Positions 46,411-57,092 of a stretch of DNA of 64,000 bases are shown here, one piece after another (the first letter of the stretch is position 1; each line of letters begins with the position of its first letter). A program made the translations under genes and the position numbers. The notes beneath the pieces are model-generated. The model was not told the DNA's origin. It made no database searches and worked only from the letters and a program-made list of their open reading frames with translations. Source of the stretch: Pseudomonadota bacterium (GTDB taxonomy: Bacteria; Pseudomonadota; Gammaproteobacteria; UBA9339); NCBI GenBank assembly GCA_021781615.1, contig JAJXWM010000004.1, forward strand, positions 19,001-83,000, in the 5' to 3' direction.

Positions 46411-47703
46411 CTACATCGATGAAGACCTAGACGGTAGATGAAAATCAAGCCCACGCTCTTCATTAGTCACAACTGGGGCAAACATGAAAGAAGTACGACG
46501 CCTAGAAGCTGGTCGTGTAATGAGGTCAGGAGCCGCTGTTGCAGCACCAACTGGAGCAGGTTGGATATCGTCGGAAGGTGCAGCATTTTCTTCTGTTACT
46601 TCAACTATATTAACTACATTCTCATGAATTCCCAAAAGTTGCTGAAAAATATGCAACTGCAGTTGCTCTGCATACAATCTCTCTCTAAATAGTGGTAATT
46701 CGTTTCGATAAATCACACTAATCTCACCCCTCTTCTTAGCATTTATACAACTATCTTCTTCACTTATCCCACATAACTTATTAATAAGGCTCAAAAAAGC
46801 TAAAGCAACTTTATTGTTAGCGGGGTGAGTATGGAGGAATGCCATAAAAGCGCTATAAAGATCTAAGTTTGTGAATTCTTCTGTAGTGAGGGTTCTTCTA
46901 AATTCATCGATCAATATATTTCTTGTTGTGTAGTGATCAACTACAAATTGTGCATAAAATGAGGCTCTTTCTAAATGTGCATAGTCAGGATGACTATCCA
47001 ACCTGGTATACGAATCGAGCAAAACAATCTTTGTTAATGTTATATTGGTTGTTGGTAATTTAGAAAGCAATAAAATAAGAAAGCTTGGCCTAACATTTTT
47101 TAAAGTTAAACTCTTTAGCGATTTATTTTTGGCTAAGGCAGCTAAAAATGCTTGCCACCCTACCACCGTAAGGTTTTTTTCCAAAGAAATGCGACCCAAA
47201 TTCAACGCAGTTACGTTGGGGTTTTCTTCTAATGCGGCAGCTAATGTTTGTAAACCAGCATCCCCAAATTCCATATCTGGAATATTCACAGTGGTCACAT
47301 ATTTATTATGCCTTAAAAAATCAGCAACCGCCGCAGTGCCTTCATCGCCAAATGGTACTATTTCCCCGGCCACAAACAACCGTCCATCTCGAATGACCAG
47401 CTCTACCATTTCTGGTTTCGCACACTCTTGAATAACTCTAAGGATATCTTTCAGCGCACCTAAATTAAATGTTACTGTGTCCTCAAAGCGTATTCCATTT
47501 ATGGTATTATGAGTCAAAATTGCTCTTAATTCATTTACTGCGTCTTGGTCTATAGTTCCTAAATAATCTGTTTTTTTAAAATGAACATAATTGTGTCCAC
47601 CTTCTGTTATTATGATAAAACCGGCTGCAGCATATTGACTGTATAAAACCATCACTATACTAAATAATAGCAACATAACTTTACCAAAGCACTTGTCTCT
47701 CAT
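46411..47703 (-). CDS. secreted LRR-like protein, third family member
   Basis: 430 residues with a signal peptide (about 1-27, ending YSQYAAA), an LRR-like region (about 60-230, with GDEGTAAVADFLRHNKYVTT and NVTALNLGRISLEKN units) and a helical domain (about 240-350). The tail is Pro/Ala-rich (IQPAPVGAATAAPDLI), as in the 40.4-kb protein (VAATAAP), and has a small basic cluster RPASRRRTSF. GGAG precedes the ATG at 47703. The signal peptide, repeats and tail point to the same effector-like family as its neighbours. Confidence 0.8.
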   Translation of the reverse strand: MRDKCFGKVMLLLFSIVMVLYSQYAAAGFIIITEGGHNYVHFKKTDYLGTIDQDAVNELRAILTHNTINGIRFEDTVTFNLGALKDILRVIQECAKPEMVELVIRDGRLFVAGEIVPFGDEGTAAVADFLRHNKYVTTVNIPDMEFGDAGLQTLAAALEENPNVTALNLGRISLEKNLTVVGWQAFLAALAKNKSLKSLTLKNVRPSFLILLLSKLPTTNITLTKIVLLDSYTRLDSHPDYAHLERASFYAQFVVDHYTTRNILIDEFRRTLTTEEFTNLDLYSAFMAFLHTHPANNKVALAFLSLINKLCGISEEDSCINAKKRGEISVIYRNELPLFRERLYAEQLQLHIFQQLLGIHENVVNIVEVTEENAAPSDDIQPAPVGAATAAPDLITRPASRRRTSFMFAPVVTNEERGLDFHLPSRSSSM

Positions 47704-48072
47704 CGTTTTCTCCGCAGTTAATAAATTTTTCTTTGTAACTTACTCTACCAGCTATTGCACCACTTTGGAATCCAGGCCAAAGAGTTGCCCAAAGAGTTGC
47801 CCGCTGGGCTTTAGGTTTTTATATTATATCCGATATTCCTCGTATGGATCCAAAATATGTTTTCAATAATTTTTAGCAAGTACGAACTCCGGTTGGTTAG
47901 ATGACCATTTTTGACCAGGATAGCGTCCGGAACTCAGCTTTAATTTCGCACCAGATTTGATACACCTTTATAGTCCATGATTTGTTTACTTAGATGCAAC
48001 CTTAGCCCGGGAGTTACTGGTATAATCCTAATTATTTTGCTTTACACTGAAAATTAGGCTAATATTTAGCGT
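47704..48072. other. 369-bp divergent intergenic region
   Basis: Separates two divergent genes, so it should hold both promoters. I see a direct repeat of AAAGAGTTGCCC near 47782-47803 and a TATAAT-like AT-rich zone before 48073, but no gene or clear element. Confidence 0.35.
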
Positions 48073-49272
48073 ATGAAAAAACTAAATAGAAGCATTACAG
48101 CAGCCATTAAAACTACGCTTAAACGCGGGAAAAGCACGCTATTACTTGGGCCAAGGCAAGTTGGCAAAACTACACTTTTGACTAGTTTGCCCACTGATCT
48201 TGTTATATCCCTTGCTAGACCAGCAATTCGTCAACGGTATGAACAAAACATAGAAATTTTCTCTCAGGAAATTGAAGCCTTGGCAGAAAAATTAGGTAAA
48301 AAACCACTGATAGCTGTAGATGAAATACAAAAAGTGCCTGAGCTTATGGATGCAACACAAGATCTCATCGACAGACAAATTGCACAATTTATTCTTACTG
48401 GTTCATCTGCACGTAAGCTTAAAAAGCAACAACAATTAAATTGGTTACCAGGCAGAGTAGTTTATTTCCATTTAGATCCACTTACAACTTGTGAATTGCC
48501 TAAGTCATATAAAAAAATTGATGAAATTCTAGTTTATGGCTCTTTACCTGGTATTGTTACTGATGACAATAATGAATCTCGCGAACATGACCTCGAAAGC
48601 TATGTGATTACTTATTTAGAAGAAGAGGTGCGCCAAGAGGCCCTTGTTCGTAATCTACGTGATTTTGCGAAATTTTTGCAATTGGCGGCGGCAGAATCAG
48701 GTCAATTAGCTAACTTTAATAATATTTCAAAGGACATTGGTGTCGCACAAACTACTATTGCTGCTTATTACCAGATTTTAGAAGATTGTTTAATTGCAGA
48801 ACGTATTGAGCCTTTTGCAAGAGAATGTTCCACAAGAAGGCGCTTGGTTAAGTCATGCGAATATTTATTCTTTGATTTAGGAGTGAGACGCATGGCTGCT
48901 CGAGAGGGCACAAAACTGGCAAATACAACTATGGGGCATTTATTTGAACAATTCGTAGGATTAGAATTGCTGCATCTAGCCAGAAGTCAAGCAAAGCGGA
49001 TTACTTTAAATTTTTGGCGCGATTTAGAAGGTCGTGAAGTAGATTGGATATTAAGTTATGAAGATAAAATTTTGCCTATTGAAGTTAAATGGACCGATAA
49101 ACCTGCTATTAAACAAGCGAGGCATTTAAAAACATTTTTAACTGATTACAATGTAAAAAATGGCTATATTGTTTGTAGGTGTGATAAACCAAGAAAGCTA
49201 GATGATCAAATTACTGCAATACCATGGCAAGGAGTTGCTGAGCTTGTAATAAAAAATATAGTAGGGGTTTGA
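48073..49272 (+). CDS. AAA ATPase with C-terminal DUF4143
   Basis: 399 residues: Walker A LLLGPRQVGKTTLL (about 20-33), Walker B LIAVDEIQKVPELMD (about 78-92), sensor FILTGSSARKLKK, then a helical middle and DUF4143 at the C terminus with FWRDLEGREVDWIL and LPIEVKWTDKPAIKQ, a nuclease-like fold (D..K pattern). Common in intracellular bacteria and archaea and probably spread by transfer; function is unknown. Single gene, divergent from the LRR gene. Confidence 0.88.
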   Translation: MKKLNRSITAAIKTTLKRGKSTLLLGPRQVGKTTLLTSLPTDLVISLARPAIRQRYEQNIEIFSQEIEALAEKLGKKPLIAVDEIQKVPELMDATQDLIDRQIAQFILTGSSARKLKKQQQLNWLPGRVVYFHLDPLTTCELPKSYKKIDEILVYGSLPGIVTDDNNESREHDLESYVITYLEEEVRQEALVRNLRDFAKFLQLAAAESGQLANFNNISKDIGVAQTTIAAYYQILEDCLIAERIEPFARECSTRRRLVKSCEYLFFDLGVRRMAAREGTKLANTTMGHLFEQFVGLELLHLARSQAKRITLNFWRDLEGREVDWILSYEDKILPIEVKWTDKPAIKQARHLKTFLTDYNVKNGYIVCRCDKPRKLDDQITAIPWQGVAELVIKNIVGV

Positions 49273-49420
49273 CTCTATAATACAGATCACATAGTTGCAT
49301 TTACAATTTGAATCTGCGTTGCTAATATTTACAATAAGTGCTATTAAGTCGATAATTACTTTAAGTGCTTTATGGTTAAAATCAGTTATTGATGATAGCT
49401 TATTTTAGTTTGGATCGGCT

Positions 49421-49465
49421 TTGTTGCATTAATAAAAATGCTTTTTATTTTTATTAATGCAACAA
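49421..49465. terminator. 18-bp perfect hairpin
   Basis: TTGTTGCATTAATAAAAA (49421-49438) and its exact complement (49448-49465) around a 9-base loop. It lies between the convergent ATPase and panC genes and could terminate both. The outer GGCTTTGTTGCA also resembles the ends of IS6-type elements, so it may be a minimal insertion remnant. The rest of this 367-bp gap holds nothing I recognise. Confidence 0.55.
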
Positions 49466-49639
49466 GTCCGTTTTATACTACACTTCTCCATATATAAGCT
49501 GTAACCATTACATACTTAAATAACCCAACGCCATCGATCAGCATCACTTTACTCACTAATCAACGAAATATCTCCACCTCAAAATTTTTCAAGTTCCTAT
49601 ACATAAATTTAATCTTCATAAAAAATTGCGCCTACACTA

Positions 49640-50410
49640 TCAACTATACACAACGAAATTATCGATTAATCTTACGTCTCCTATCCGCACCGCTCCATAA
49701 CGACGACCTTGAAATTCTTCGACATAGTCAACCATAAAACCAAGCTGTTCTAAACCTTGCCTAATTTCTGCCGCTGTTTTCTGTGATGACAATAATTTTG
49801 GGAACCGAATGGCAAGCTGATATTGCTCGACCGTCAGCCTGTTATTTCTTGAGCTTAGAGCAAGACCATTGACATCACGAATGGTCGGACATGCTATAAC
49901 CTTAGTATCAAGAAAAAAAGCTTTAGCCATCTCGGTAACTAACTGCAACTGCTGATAATCTTTTTCACCAAGATAGACTTGAGCAGGCTTAACCAACAAT
50001 AATAGCTTCATAACAATGGTAAGCACGCCATCAAAATGTCCAGCCCGGTGCTGCCCTTCCATCCCTTGACTCAACATCAACTCTGTCACTCGATAACGAT
50101 AAGAATCTGGGTATAGCTCCTCATATTTTGGCAGTAATATATAATCAATACCCATTGCTTCGGCAAGCGCATAATCCTCAAAAAACGTCCGAGGATATTT
50201 TGCAAAATCATTTTCATCGTCAAATTGTGTTCGATTAACAAAAATACTCAGCACCGAGGTGGCGTTTTCCTGTTTAGATCTTTTTAGCAAACTCTGATGA
50301 CCAGCGTGCAAATTACCCATGGTCGGAACAAATCCAACACTTCTGTCTTCAAGCAATATCTGCTGCCGCACTCTACGCCACTCAGCAATGGATTCAATAA
50401 CTTTAGTCAT
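49640..50410 (-). CDS. panC: pantothenate synthetase
   Basis: Joins pantoate and beta-alanine with ATP, the last step to vitamin B5. FVPTMGNLHAGHQSLL contains the HIGH-type nucleotide motif, KDYQQLQLV and RDVNGLALSSRN (the KMSKS-like region) follow. At 256 residues it is slightly shorter than E. coli PanC (283), mostly at the C terminus. It follows panB by 9 bp. Part of it is duplicated as a fragment at 46167-46282. Confidence 0.95.
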   Translation of the reverse strand: MTKVIESIAEWRRVRQQILLEDRSVGFVPTMGNLHAGHQSLLKRSKQENATSVLSIFVNRTQFDDENDFAKYPRTFFEDYALAEAMGIDYILLPKYEELYPDSYRYRVTELMLSQGMEGQHRAGHFDGVLTIVMKLLLLVKPAQVYLGEKDYQQLQLVTEMAKAFFLDTKVIACPTIRDVNGLALSSRNNRLTVEQYQLAIRFPKLLSSQKTAAEIRQGLEQLGFMVDYVEEFQGRRYGAVRIGDVRLIDNFVVYS

Positions 50411-50419
50411 TACTCTCTC

Positions 50420-51214
50420 TTAATAGCAATATTTAGAACTAGGGAATTTTTGCCTTTTTACATCCGTAATGTATTTTTTTATAGAAGATTCTATAAGCAA
50501 GCCGCCTTGCATGTAGGTTTTTACAAATTTTGGTTTTAATGTGCTTTTTTTGTTATGCATTCCTAATAAATCATGGAGAACTAACACTTGCCCGGAAACA
50601 TGAGGTCCAGCCCCGATGCCAATAGTAGGGATATTTAATTTATCAGTAATTTCCTCCGCCACCAGATTTGGCATACATTCCAATACTATGGCAAAACACC
50701 CAGCCTTTTCGAGCATTATTGCCTGCTTAAGCAATTTTTGAGCATTATCTTTGGTTTTACCTTGAACTTTATAACCACCAAACAGATTAACTGATTGCGG
50801 AGTTAATCCAATATGTCCCATCACTGGAATACCAGAAGCAACAATATGTTCAATAATTTCTTCGTTCCCAACAACTCCCTCGAGTTTAACGGCATTTGCT
50901 CCTGATCGCATAATTTTTTCTACAGCATCCATGGCTATCGCAACCCCCTTGCGATACGAACAAAAAGGTAAATCAGTAATGATAAACTTATTAGGAGCAC
51001 CTTTTGCGACAGCTGCCGTATGACTGGCCATTAATTCTATGGTTGCAGGAATGGTAGTTTCGGCACCATGCATTACCATCACCAAACTATCACCTACCAA
51101 AATACAATCAATGTCGGTCTCAGAAAGAATGCTTGCTGTCCAATAATCATAACAAGTCAGCATCGTAATTTTTTCATTTTTTTGTTTCATTTTTTTAAAT
51201 TCATCAACACTCAT
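50420..51214 (-). CDS. panB: ketopantoate hydroxymethyltransferase
   Basis: Adds a hydroxymethyl group to 2-ketoisovalerate. ILVGDSLVMVMHG (metal site), KLEGVVGNEE, VMGHIGLTPQSVN and GIGAGPHVSGQVLVLHDLLG are family signatures. The length of 264 is standard. It overlaps the preceding reductase gene by 4 bp (ATGA) and precedes panC, so one transcript should supply the three pantoate/pantothenate steps. Confidence 0.96.
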   Translation of the reverse strand: MSVDEFKKMKQKNEKITMLTCYDYWTASILSETDIDCILVGDSLVMVMHGAETTIPATIELMASHTAAVAKGAPNKFIITDLPFCSYRKGVAIAMDAVEKIMRSGANAVKLEGVVGNEEIIEHIVASGIPVMGHIGLTPQSVNLFGGYKVQGKTKDNAQKLLKQAIMLEKAGCFAIVLECMPNLVAEEITDKLNIPTIGIGAGPHVSGQVLVLHDLLGMHNKKSTLKPKFVKTYMQGGLLIESSIKKYITDVKRQKFPSSKYCY

Positions 51215-51933
51215 TTACTCATCTCCTGCTGGTGTTTTGCAAAAACCTTAATAAAACCTTGATAGATATCTTTATATAAATCATCGGCAAGTATTTCTAG
51301 ATGCATTTTAATAGTATTTTGATCACCCCGCACGAGTGGACCAGATAAAGCATTTTGCGGTTGTTCTAGTAAATTAATTGCCGTCTGCTTTAATATTGGA
51401 GCAATTGCTTCTAATGGCAAATTTAAATCACGATGAAATCTATGTAAAACATGCTGCCATAACATCGTGCTAAAATTGTTTCCCATAGCAGTTAGCGCAT
51501 GATAAAGAGGCTTAGCGCTTCCAGGTATTTTGTATGCGTAATTTGGCAGATCAGGCAATAGTTCTTCTAAACCTGGGCCACCTTGTTCCAAAATAAAAGG
51601 AATACTACGATAAGTATCTAAGTCATATAGACTTCGACTAAAAGTCATTAAAGGATGAGTGCTAAATAAACCGTGAATAACCATTGCTCCAGAAAAATGA
51701 ACACAACATTTTTTTAACAAAAATGGCTTATTTTTTATGAACCCTTCTATTGCTTGATCAGAAATCAGAAATAATATATGAGTACAATTTTTACTGTATT
51801 CTATTAATGCTTCATTACTATCAACGCTTCTCGACCACTGTTTATATGACAATTCAAGTAGCTGCAAATAATGCCCGAAATGGGTTGCCATTAAACCTGA
51901 ACCAATAATAAGATATTTTGGTCTTTGCTTCAT
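51211..51933 (-). CDS. panG: PanG-like ketopantoate reductase (Rossmann/DUF2520 type)
   Basis: 240 residues with an N-terminal NAD(P)-binding turn YLIIGSGLMATHFGHYL and a helical C-terminal domain with HALTAMGNNFSTMLWQH, as in Rossmann-DUF2520 proteins. No panE-type gene is seen in the window. Francisella uses a non-PanE reductase, PanG, encoded with panB and panC; position here as first gene of panG-panB-panC suggests the same job, reducing ketopantoate to pantoate. The assignment rests on context and general similarity. Confidence 0.72.
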   Translation of the reverse strand: MKQRPKYLIIGSGLMATHFGHYLQLLELSYKQWSRSVDSNEALIEYSKNCTHILFLISDQAIEGFIKNKPFLLKKCCVHFSGAMVIHGLFSTHPLMTFSRSLYDLDTYRSIPFILEQGGPGLEELLPDLPNYAYKIPGSAKPLYHALTAMGNNFSTMLWQHVLHRFHRDLNLPLEAIAPILKQTAINLLEQPQNALSGPLVRGDQNTIKMHLEILADDLYKDIYQGFIKVFAKHQQEMSK

Positions 51934-52232
51934 TTATTAAACCTCTTTAAGTAGTCATAATATATTTTATTACAAACTAATTCTATCAACAGAGAGATTA
52001 TTGACAAAATCCTCAATAAATCAATTTGTTATATAGATTATCGGCCTATTCATAATAGTATACATGATAGTGTCAATCGATTTACCCCTATTTTCGCTCA
52101 ACATTTTGGCGCATTCACTTAATTTTAAACATATCTGTTTTGGATAATTACACACAGATTTGGAGAGGTTTTAAGCAGCAGCTAATCGCCCTTGTACAAC
52201 TCTTATGCTTTAAGGTAGACTATCCACCCAAA

Positions 52233-53321
52233 ATGCAACTTACGATTATTAACAAATTGACTTTATTACAAAAAAGGCACCTTGAAATTGCCGATCTTTT
52301 GTCACAACCAGAAATTATCAATGACCAAAATCGTTATCGCGAACTATCGAAAGAATACTCCCAGCTTGACCCCATTATCTCAGGTTTTGTCGAATACAAT
52401 ACCAATCAACAAAGAATATTAGATACTGAAAAGATGTTTCAAGAGGAACAAGATGCTGAGCTAAAAGCGATGGCTAGCGAAGACTTGTACCACCTAAAAC
52501 AACAAGAACAAGAGCTAGTAGCAAAACTTAAGGCCTTGCTGTTACCCCATGATCCCAATGACGACCGCAACGTATTTTTAGAAATTAGAGCTGGGGCTGG
52601 TGGCGATGAAGCAGCTATTTTTGTCGGCGATTTATTCCGGATGTATACTCATTATGTCGAAGACGCTGGTTGGCAACTAGAAATCATCAACTCAAGCGTT
52701 GGCGAACATGGCGGCTACAAAGAAATTATTACCCGCATTGTCGGTAAAGGAGCGTATTCAAAACTAAAATTTGAATCGGGAGTACATCGAGTACAAAGAG
52801 TTCCCGATACCGAAGCGCAAGGACGAATCCACACTTCAACCTGTACAATTGCGGTTATTGCCGAAGCCGATGAAATCGATAAAATAGATGTTAATCCCGC
52901 CGACTTAAAGGTCGATACTTATCGCAGCTCGGGTGCTGGCGGACAACATGTAAACGTTACCGATTCTGCAGTACGCATTACCCATATACCAACCGGGGTA
53001 GTAGTAGAATGTCAAGATGAGCGTTCACAACATAAAAATCGCGCTCGCGCCATGTCATTATTAAAAGCTAGATTGCTAGCTGCCGAACAAGAAAAACAAC
53101 GCAAAGAACAAGCAGAAACACGGCGTAATTTAGTAGGCACTGGAGATCGTTCAGAAAGAATTCGTACCTATAACTTTCCCCAAGGAAGACTTACAGATCA
53201 CCGGATTAATCTAACACTGTACCAATTAGACAAAATCATGGAGGGCGCCCTAAAACCGGTTATTGAGCCCCTAATACAAGAGTATAATGCTGACCAATTA
53301 GCGGAGTTAAGTAAAACCTAG
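52233..53321 (+). CDS. prfA: peptide chain release factor 1
   Basis: Recognises UAA and UAG stop codons and triggers peptide release. It has the tripeptide anticodon region ([20 protein letters not shown]), the catalytic SGAGGQHVN and the ending [18 protein letters not shown]. The ATG at 52233 (MQLTIINKL) matches the usual N terminus and gives 362 residues; the frame runs 31 codons further upstream without homology. Usually prmC follows prfA, but here the kdp genes follow after 11 bp. Confidence 0.95.
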   Translation: MQLTIINKLTLLQKRHLEIADLLSQPEIINDQNRYRELSKEYSQLDPIISGFVEYNTNQQRILDTEKMFQEEQDAELKAMASEDLYHLKQQEQELVAKLKALLLPHDPNDDRNVFLEIRAGAGGDEAAIFVGDLFRMYTHYVEDAGWQLEIINSSVGEHGGYKEIITRIVGKGAYSKLKFESGVHRVQRVPDTEAQGRIHTSTCTIAVIAEADEIDKIDVNPADLKVDTYRSSGAGGQHVNVTDSAVRITHIPTGVVVECQDERSQHKNRARAMSLLKARLLAAEQEKQRKEQAETRRNLVGTGDRSERIRTYNFPQGRLTDHRINLTLYQLDKIMEGALKPVIEPLIQEYNADQLAELSKT

Positions 53322-53332
53322 GAGGTTAAAAT

Positions 53333-55036
53333 ATGTCGAATTCATGGTTATTCCAAATACCAGTCCTTTTGGTTTTCATTACCGCAATAGCGTTTTTTTT
53401 AGGCGAATACATGGCAAAAGTCTTTGCCGGCGAACGTACACTTTTATCCCCCATCCTGGAACCGACAGAAAAAGTTATTTATCGAATGTTTGGCATAGAT
53501 CCTAATGAGGATATGACATGGAAAACATTTACGATACACTCTCTGTTATTTGTTTTCGTAGGAGCAGTTGCGTTATTCCTCCTTGCACGAGCCCAAGCCT
53601 TTCTGCCTTTAAACCCAGAAAACTTTCCAAATATTAAATGGGACACCGCCATTAATACTGCCATCTCTTTTGTCACTAACACCGATTGGCAAGCATACAA
53701 AAGCGAAACCACCTTAAGCTACCTAACTAAAATGCTTGGCATAGGACTACAAAACTTCCTTTCGGCAGCGATCAGTATGGCCATAGCAGTAGCATTAATC
53801 AATGCCTTTGTAAAAAAAGGCACTGATGGTATTGGTAATTTTTGGGTCTACTTAACTAGATCAATAATTTACATTCTACTGCCACTATCCATAATCTTAG
53901 CCATACTACTAATTTCTCAAGGAGTTCCTGACAATCTTAAGCCATACACCCATTTAAAAACTTTAGAAGGCAAAGAACAAGTTATCGCGCAAGGACCAGC
54001 TGCTTCCCAAATAGCAATCAAACAATTGGGCACTAATGGCGGTGGTTTTTTTGCTGCTAATTCTGCGCACCCCTTTGAGAATCCGACACCACTTACAGAT
54101 ATACTTAGCATCCTAGCACTACTTGCAATCGCGGCAGCTTTCCCTTTCACTTTTGGTGCTTTAATCAAAGACCGCACCCAAGGATGGGCAATATTTACCG
54201 CTATGATGTTCCTCTTTATTATCGGCTTAGCATTTGTAATATGGTCAGAATCAAGCAGCAACCCACTCTTTGCTAAACTACATATTCAAAACGGACTTAA
54301 TATGGAAGGTAAAGAGGTAAGAATCGGCATTCAATCATCAGCAGTCTTTGCAAGTAGCGCAACGGCAACCACCACCGGAGCTGCAAGCTCTTCTTATACC
54401 AGCTTAATGCCGCTTACTGGACTAATTCTTATTTTTAATATGGCAATCGGAGAGGTTATTTTTGGTGGAGTTGGCGCAGGATTTATCAACATGATGTTTT
54501 ATATCATTCTTTCGATGTTTCTTGTCGGTCTGATGATTGGAAGATCGCCGGAAATTTACGGCAAAAAACTCGACAGCCACGACATGCTGTTAACGGTCAT
54601 CGCACTTTTTATACCTAACATTCTGCAATTGGCTTTTAGTGCTATAGCATTATCAATGGAATCGGGGGCGTCTAGTTTAGCTAGCCCAGATTTTCACAGC
54701 ATAACCGAGATATTTTATAATTACACATCAGCAATAGGAAACAATGGCTCCTCACTTATTGGCCTAAATACGGATAACAAGTTTTATAATCTAACCATAG
54801 CATTTGTAATGTTACTCGGTTATTTAGCAAAAAACATTTCCGCATTAGCAATTGCTGGATCAATTGTCCAAAAAAATAGCAGCCCTTTAGCCACCCGTTT
54901 TCCCACTACTGGTCCAATATTTATTCTAGTCTTAGCTATTGTCATCTTATTTATTGGGACTTTAACTTTTTTACCGATTTTAGTATTGGGGCCAGTATTA
55001 GAACATCTGTCTTTACTATCTGGAAATATTTTTTAA
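53333..55036 (+). CDS. kdpA: potassium-transporting ATPase subunit A
   Basis: Potassium-binding channel-like subunit of the Kdp high-affinity K+ pump in the inner membrane. 567 residues, about ten helices; selectivity-filter segments include FVTNTDWQAY and GTNGGGFFAANSAHPFENP. AGGAGG lies seven bases before the ATG. First of kdpABC; no separate kdpF is seen in the 11-bp gap after prfA, so the genes may be read from the prfA transcript. Confidence 0.96.
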   Translation: MSNSWLFQIPVLLVFITAIAFFLGEYMAKVFAGERTLLSPILEPTEKVIYRMFGIDPNEDMTWKTFTIHSLLFVFVGAVALFLLARAQAFLPLNPENFPNIKWDTAINTAISFVTNTDWQAYKSETTLSYLTKMLGIGLQNFLSAAISMAIAVALINAFVKKGTDGIGNFWVYLTRSIIYILLPLSIILAILLISQGVPDNLKPYTHLKTLEGKEQVIAQGPAASQIAIKQLGTNGGGFFAANSAHPFENPTPLTDILSILALLAIAAAFPFTFGALIKDRTQGWAIFTAMMFLFIIGLAFVIWSESSSNPLFAKLHIQNGLNMEGKEVRIGIQSSAVFASSATATTTGAASSSYTSLMPLTGLILIFNMAIGEVIFGGVGAGFINMMFYIILSMFLVGLMIGRSPEIYGKKLDSHDMLLTVIALFIPNILQLAFSAIALSMESGASSLASPDFHSITEIFYNYTSAIGNNGSSLIGLNTDNKFYNLTIAFVMLLGYLAKNISALAIAGSIVQKNSSPLATRFPTTGPIFILVLAIVILFIGTLTFLPILVLGPVLEHLSLLSGNIF

Positions 55037-55049
55037 ATGGTGATCTGAT

Positions 55050-57089
55050 ATGTCTAATAAAAAAATATGGAACCAACACCTAATCTGGCAAGCAACCAAA
55101 CAATCTTTTATTAAACTAAATCCATTCTCATTATGGCGCAATATTGTAATGCTCATAGTTGAAATAGGAGCAATAATCACTTTAATCATTGCCATAACCA
55201 ACTTTTTTGCCCATAAAAGCTATGGCTTTGATCTTCATATTAGTGTTTGGCTATGGTTCTCGGTGCTATGCTCTAACTTTGCTGAAAGCTTAGCCGAAGG
55301 TAAAGGTAAAGCACAAGCAGAAACGTTAAAGCAAGATCGTAGCGAAATTTATGCAGATCGAGTAATAACCGATACCGAAGATGCAACCGAATCGGTACCA
55401 GCTTTAATGTTACAAAAGGGAGATATTGTTATCATCAGTGACGGCATGATAATTCCTTCAGATGGAGAAATTATTCTTGGCGTAGCCTTGGTTGACGAAT
55501 CAGCCATTACCGGAGAATCAGCCCCAGTGGTACGCGAAGCGGGTGGCGACAAAACCGGAGTCACTGGCGGCACCAGAGTTCTTTCTGGCACCCTCCGTGT
55601 TGAAATCAAAACTAACGCTGGAGAAACATTTATTGATCAAATGATCAGCATGATCGAAAGCGCCAAACGACAAAAAACTCCTAATGAAGTAGCTCTCGAG
55701 ATTTTTTTAATCAGCTCTACCATTTTATTCCTTGCCGTAGCAATAACTTTACCAGTATTTAGCAACTACCTCCATTTCAAAATAGATACCACAGTACTGA
55801 TAGCACTATTAGTATGCCTTATTCCAACTACCATTGGTGGATTACTCCCCGCAATCGGCATCGCCGGCATGGATAGATTATTAGCTCACAATGTTATTGC
55901 GGTAAACGGCCGAGCAATAGAAGCCGCCGGGGATGTAAACGTAGTCCTGTTAGATAAAACCGGAACCATTACTCTTGGTAATAGACTAGCCACCGAGTTT
56001 ATCACTGCCCCAAATGTCAAAGAGAAAGAATTGGCTCGGTTTGCTATGTTGTCTTCTTTAGCTGACGATACTCCGGAAGGACGTAGTATTGTGATTTTAG
56101 CCAAAGAAAAATTACAGATTCGTGGTCGTGATATTAGATCGCCGGCTGGTGCAAAATTTATTGAGTTTCGCGCCGAAACCCGGATGAGCGGTATTGATAT
56201 TAACGAAAAGCAAATTCGTAAAGGAGCTGCAGATGCAATCGAAAATTTTATCAAAATACTTAAAATAAAATTTCCAGAAGAAGTAAAACAAATAGTAAAT
56301 AAAATAGCCAATGGGGGCGGCACACCATTGGTTGTTGCTAGCCAAGATACAGTATACGGAGTTATTTACCTCAAGGACGTATTGAAAGAAGGGATTCGTG
56401 AACGCTTACTGCAATTAAAAAATATGGGAATCACCTCGGTAATGATTACTGGCGACAATCCATTAACCGCTGCGGTTATCGCCGCCGAAGCTGGGGTAAG
56501 TGATTTTATCGCGCAAGCAACCCCCAGCATGAAATTAAACCGGATTAAAAAATATCAACAAGATGGCTATATGGTCGCAATGATTGGTGATGGCACTAAT
56601 GATGCACCTGCCCTCGCTCAAGCTGACGTTGCCGTAGCTATGAACGCAGGAACCCAAGCAGCACGTGAAGCAGCAAATATGATTGACTTAGATTCAACCC
56701 CAACTAAGTTACTTGATATTGTTGCCATCGGTAAACAGATTTTAATAACCAGAGGATCGCTTACTACTTTTAGTATTGCTAACGACATCTCCAAATATTT
56801 TGCGATTATTCCGGCATTATTTGCCGTCGACTGTCCAATGCTTGGTGTTTTAAATGTGATGAACCTCGCCTCTCCTGCAAGCGCCATTATATCCGCAATA
56901 ATCTTTAATGCGCTGATCATACCATTATTGATTCCGCTGGCTTTACGTGGCGTACAATATAAACAAATCTCGGTCGGAGATCTTTTAAGAAGAAATTTAA
57001 TGGTTTATGGTGTGGGTGGCATAGCGCTACCTTTCATTGGCATTAAACTTATTGATATGTTTGTAACATGGTTAAACTGGGGGTTATAA
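55050..57089 (+). CDS. kdpB: potassium-transporting ATPase subunit B (P-type)
   Basis: Catalytic subunit that hydrolyses ATP. The phosphorylated Asp is in [13 protein letters not shown], the TGES motif appears as [10 protein letters not shown], and [21 protein letters not shown] is the hinge motif. 679 residues, seven helices, the normal form. 13 bp after kdpA. Confidence 0.97.
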   Translation: MSNKKIWNQHLIWQATKQSFIKLNPFSLWRNIVMLIVEIGAIITLIIAITNFFAHKSYGFDLHISVWLWFSVLCSNFAESLAEGKGKAQAETLKQDRSEIYADRVITDTEDATESVPALMLQKGDIVIISDGMIIPSDGEIILGVALVDESAITGESAPVVREAGGDKTGVTGGTRVLSGTLRVEIKTNAGETFIDQMISMIESAKRQKTPNEVALEIFLISSTILFLAVAITLPVFSNYLHFKIDTTVLIALLVCLIPTTIGGLLPAIGIAGMDRLLAHNVIAVNGRAIEAAGDVNVVLLDKTGTITLGNRLATEFITAPNVKEKELARFAMLSSLADDTPEGRSIVILAKEKLQIRGRDIRSPAGAKFIEFRAETRMSGIDINEKQIRKGAADAIENFIKILKIKFPEEVKQIVNKIANGGGTPLVVASQDTVYGVIYLKDVLKEGIRERLLQLKNMGITSVMITGDNPLTAAVIAAEAGVSDFIAQATPSMKLNRIKKYQQDGYMVAMIGDGTNDAPALAQADVAVAMNAGTQAAREAANMIDLDSTPTKLLDIVAIGKQILITRGSLTTFSIANDISKYFAIIPALFAVDCPMLGVLNVMNLASPASAIISAIIFNALIIPLLIPLALRGVQYKQISVGDLLRRNLMVYGVGGIALPFIGIKLIDMFVTWLNWGL

Positions 57090-57092
57090 AGC

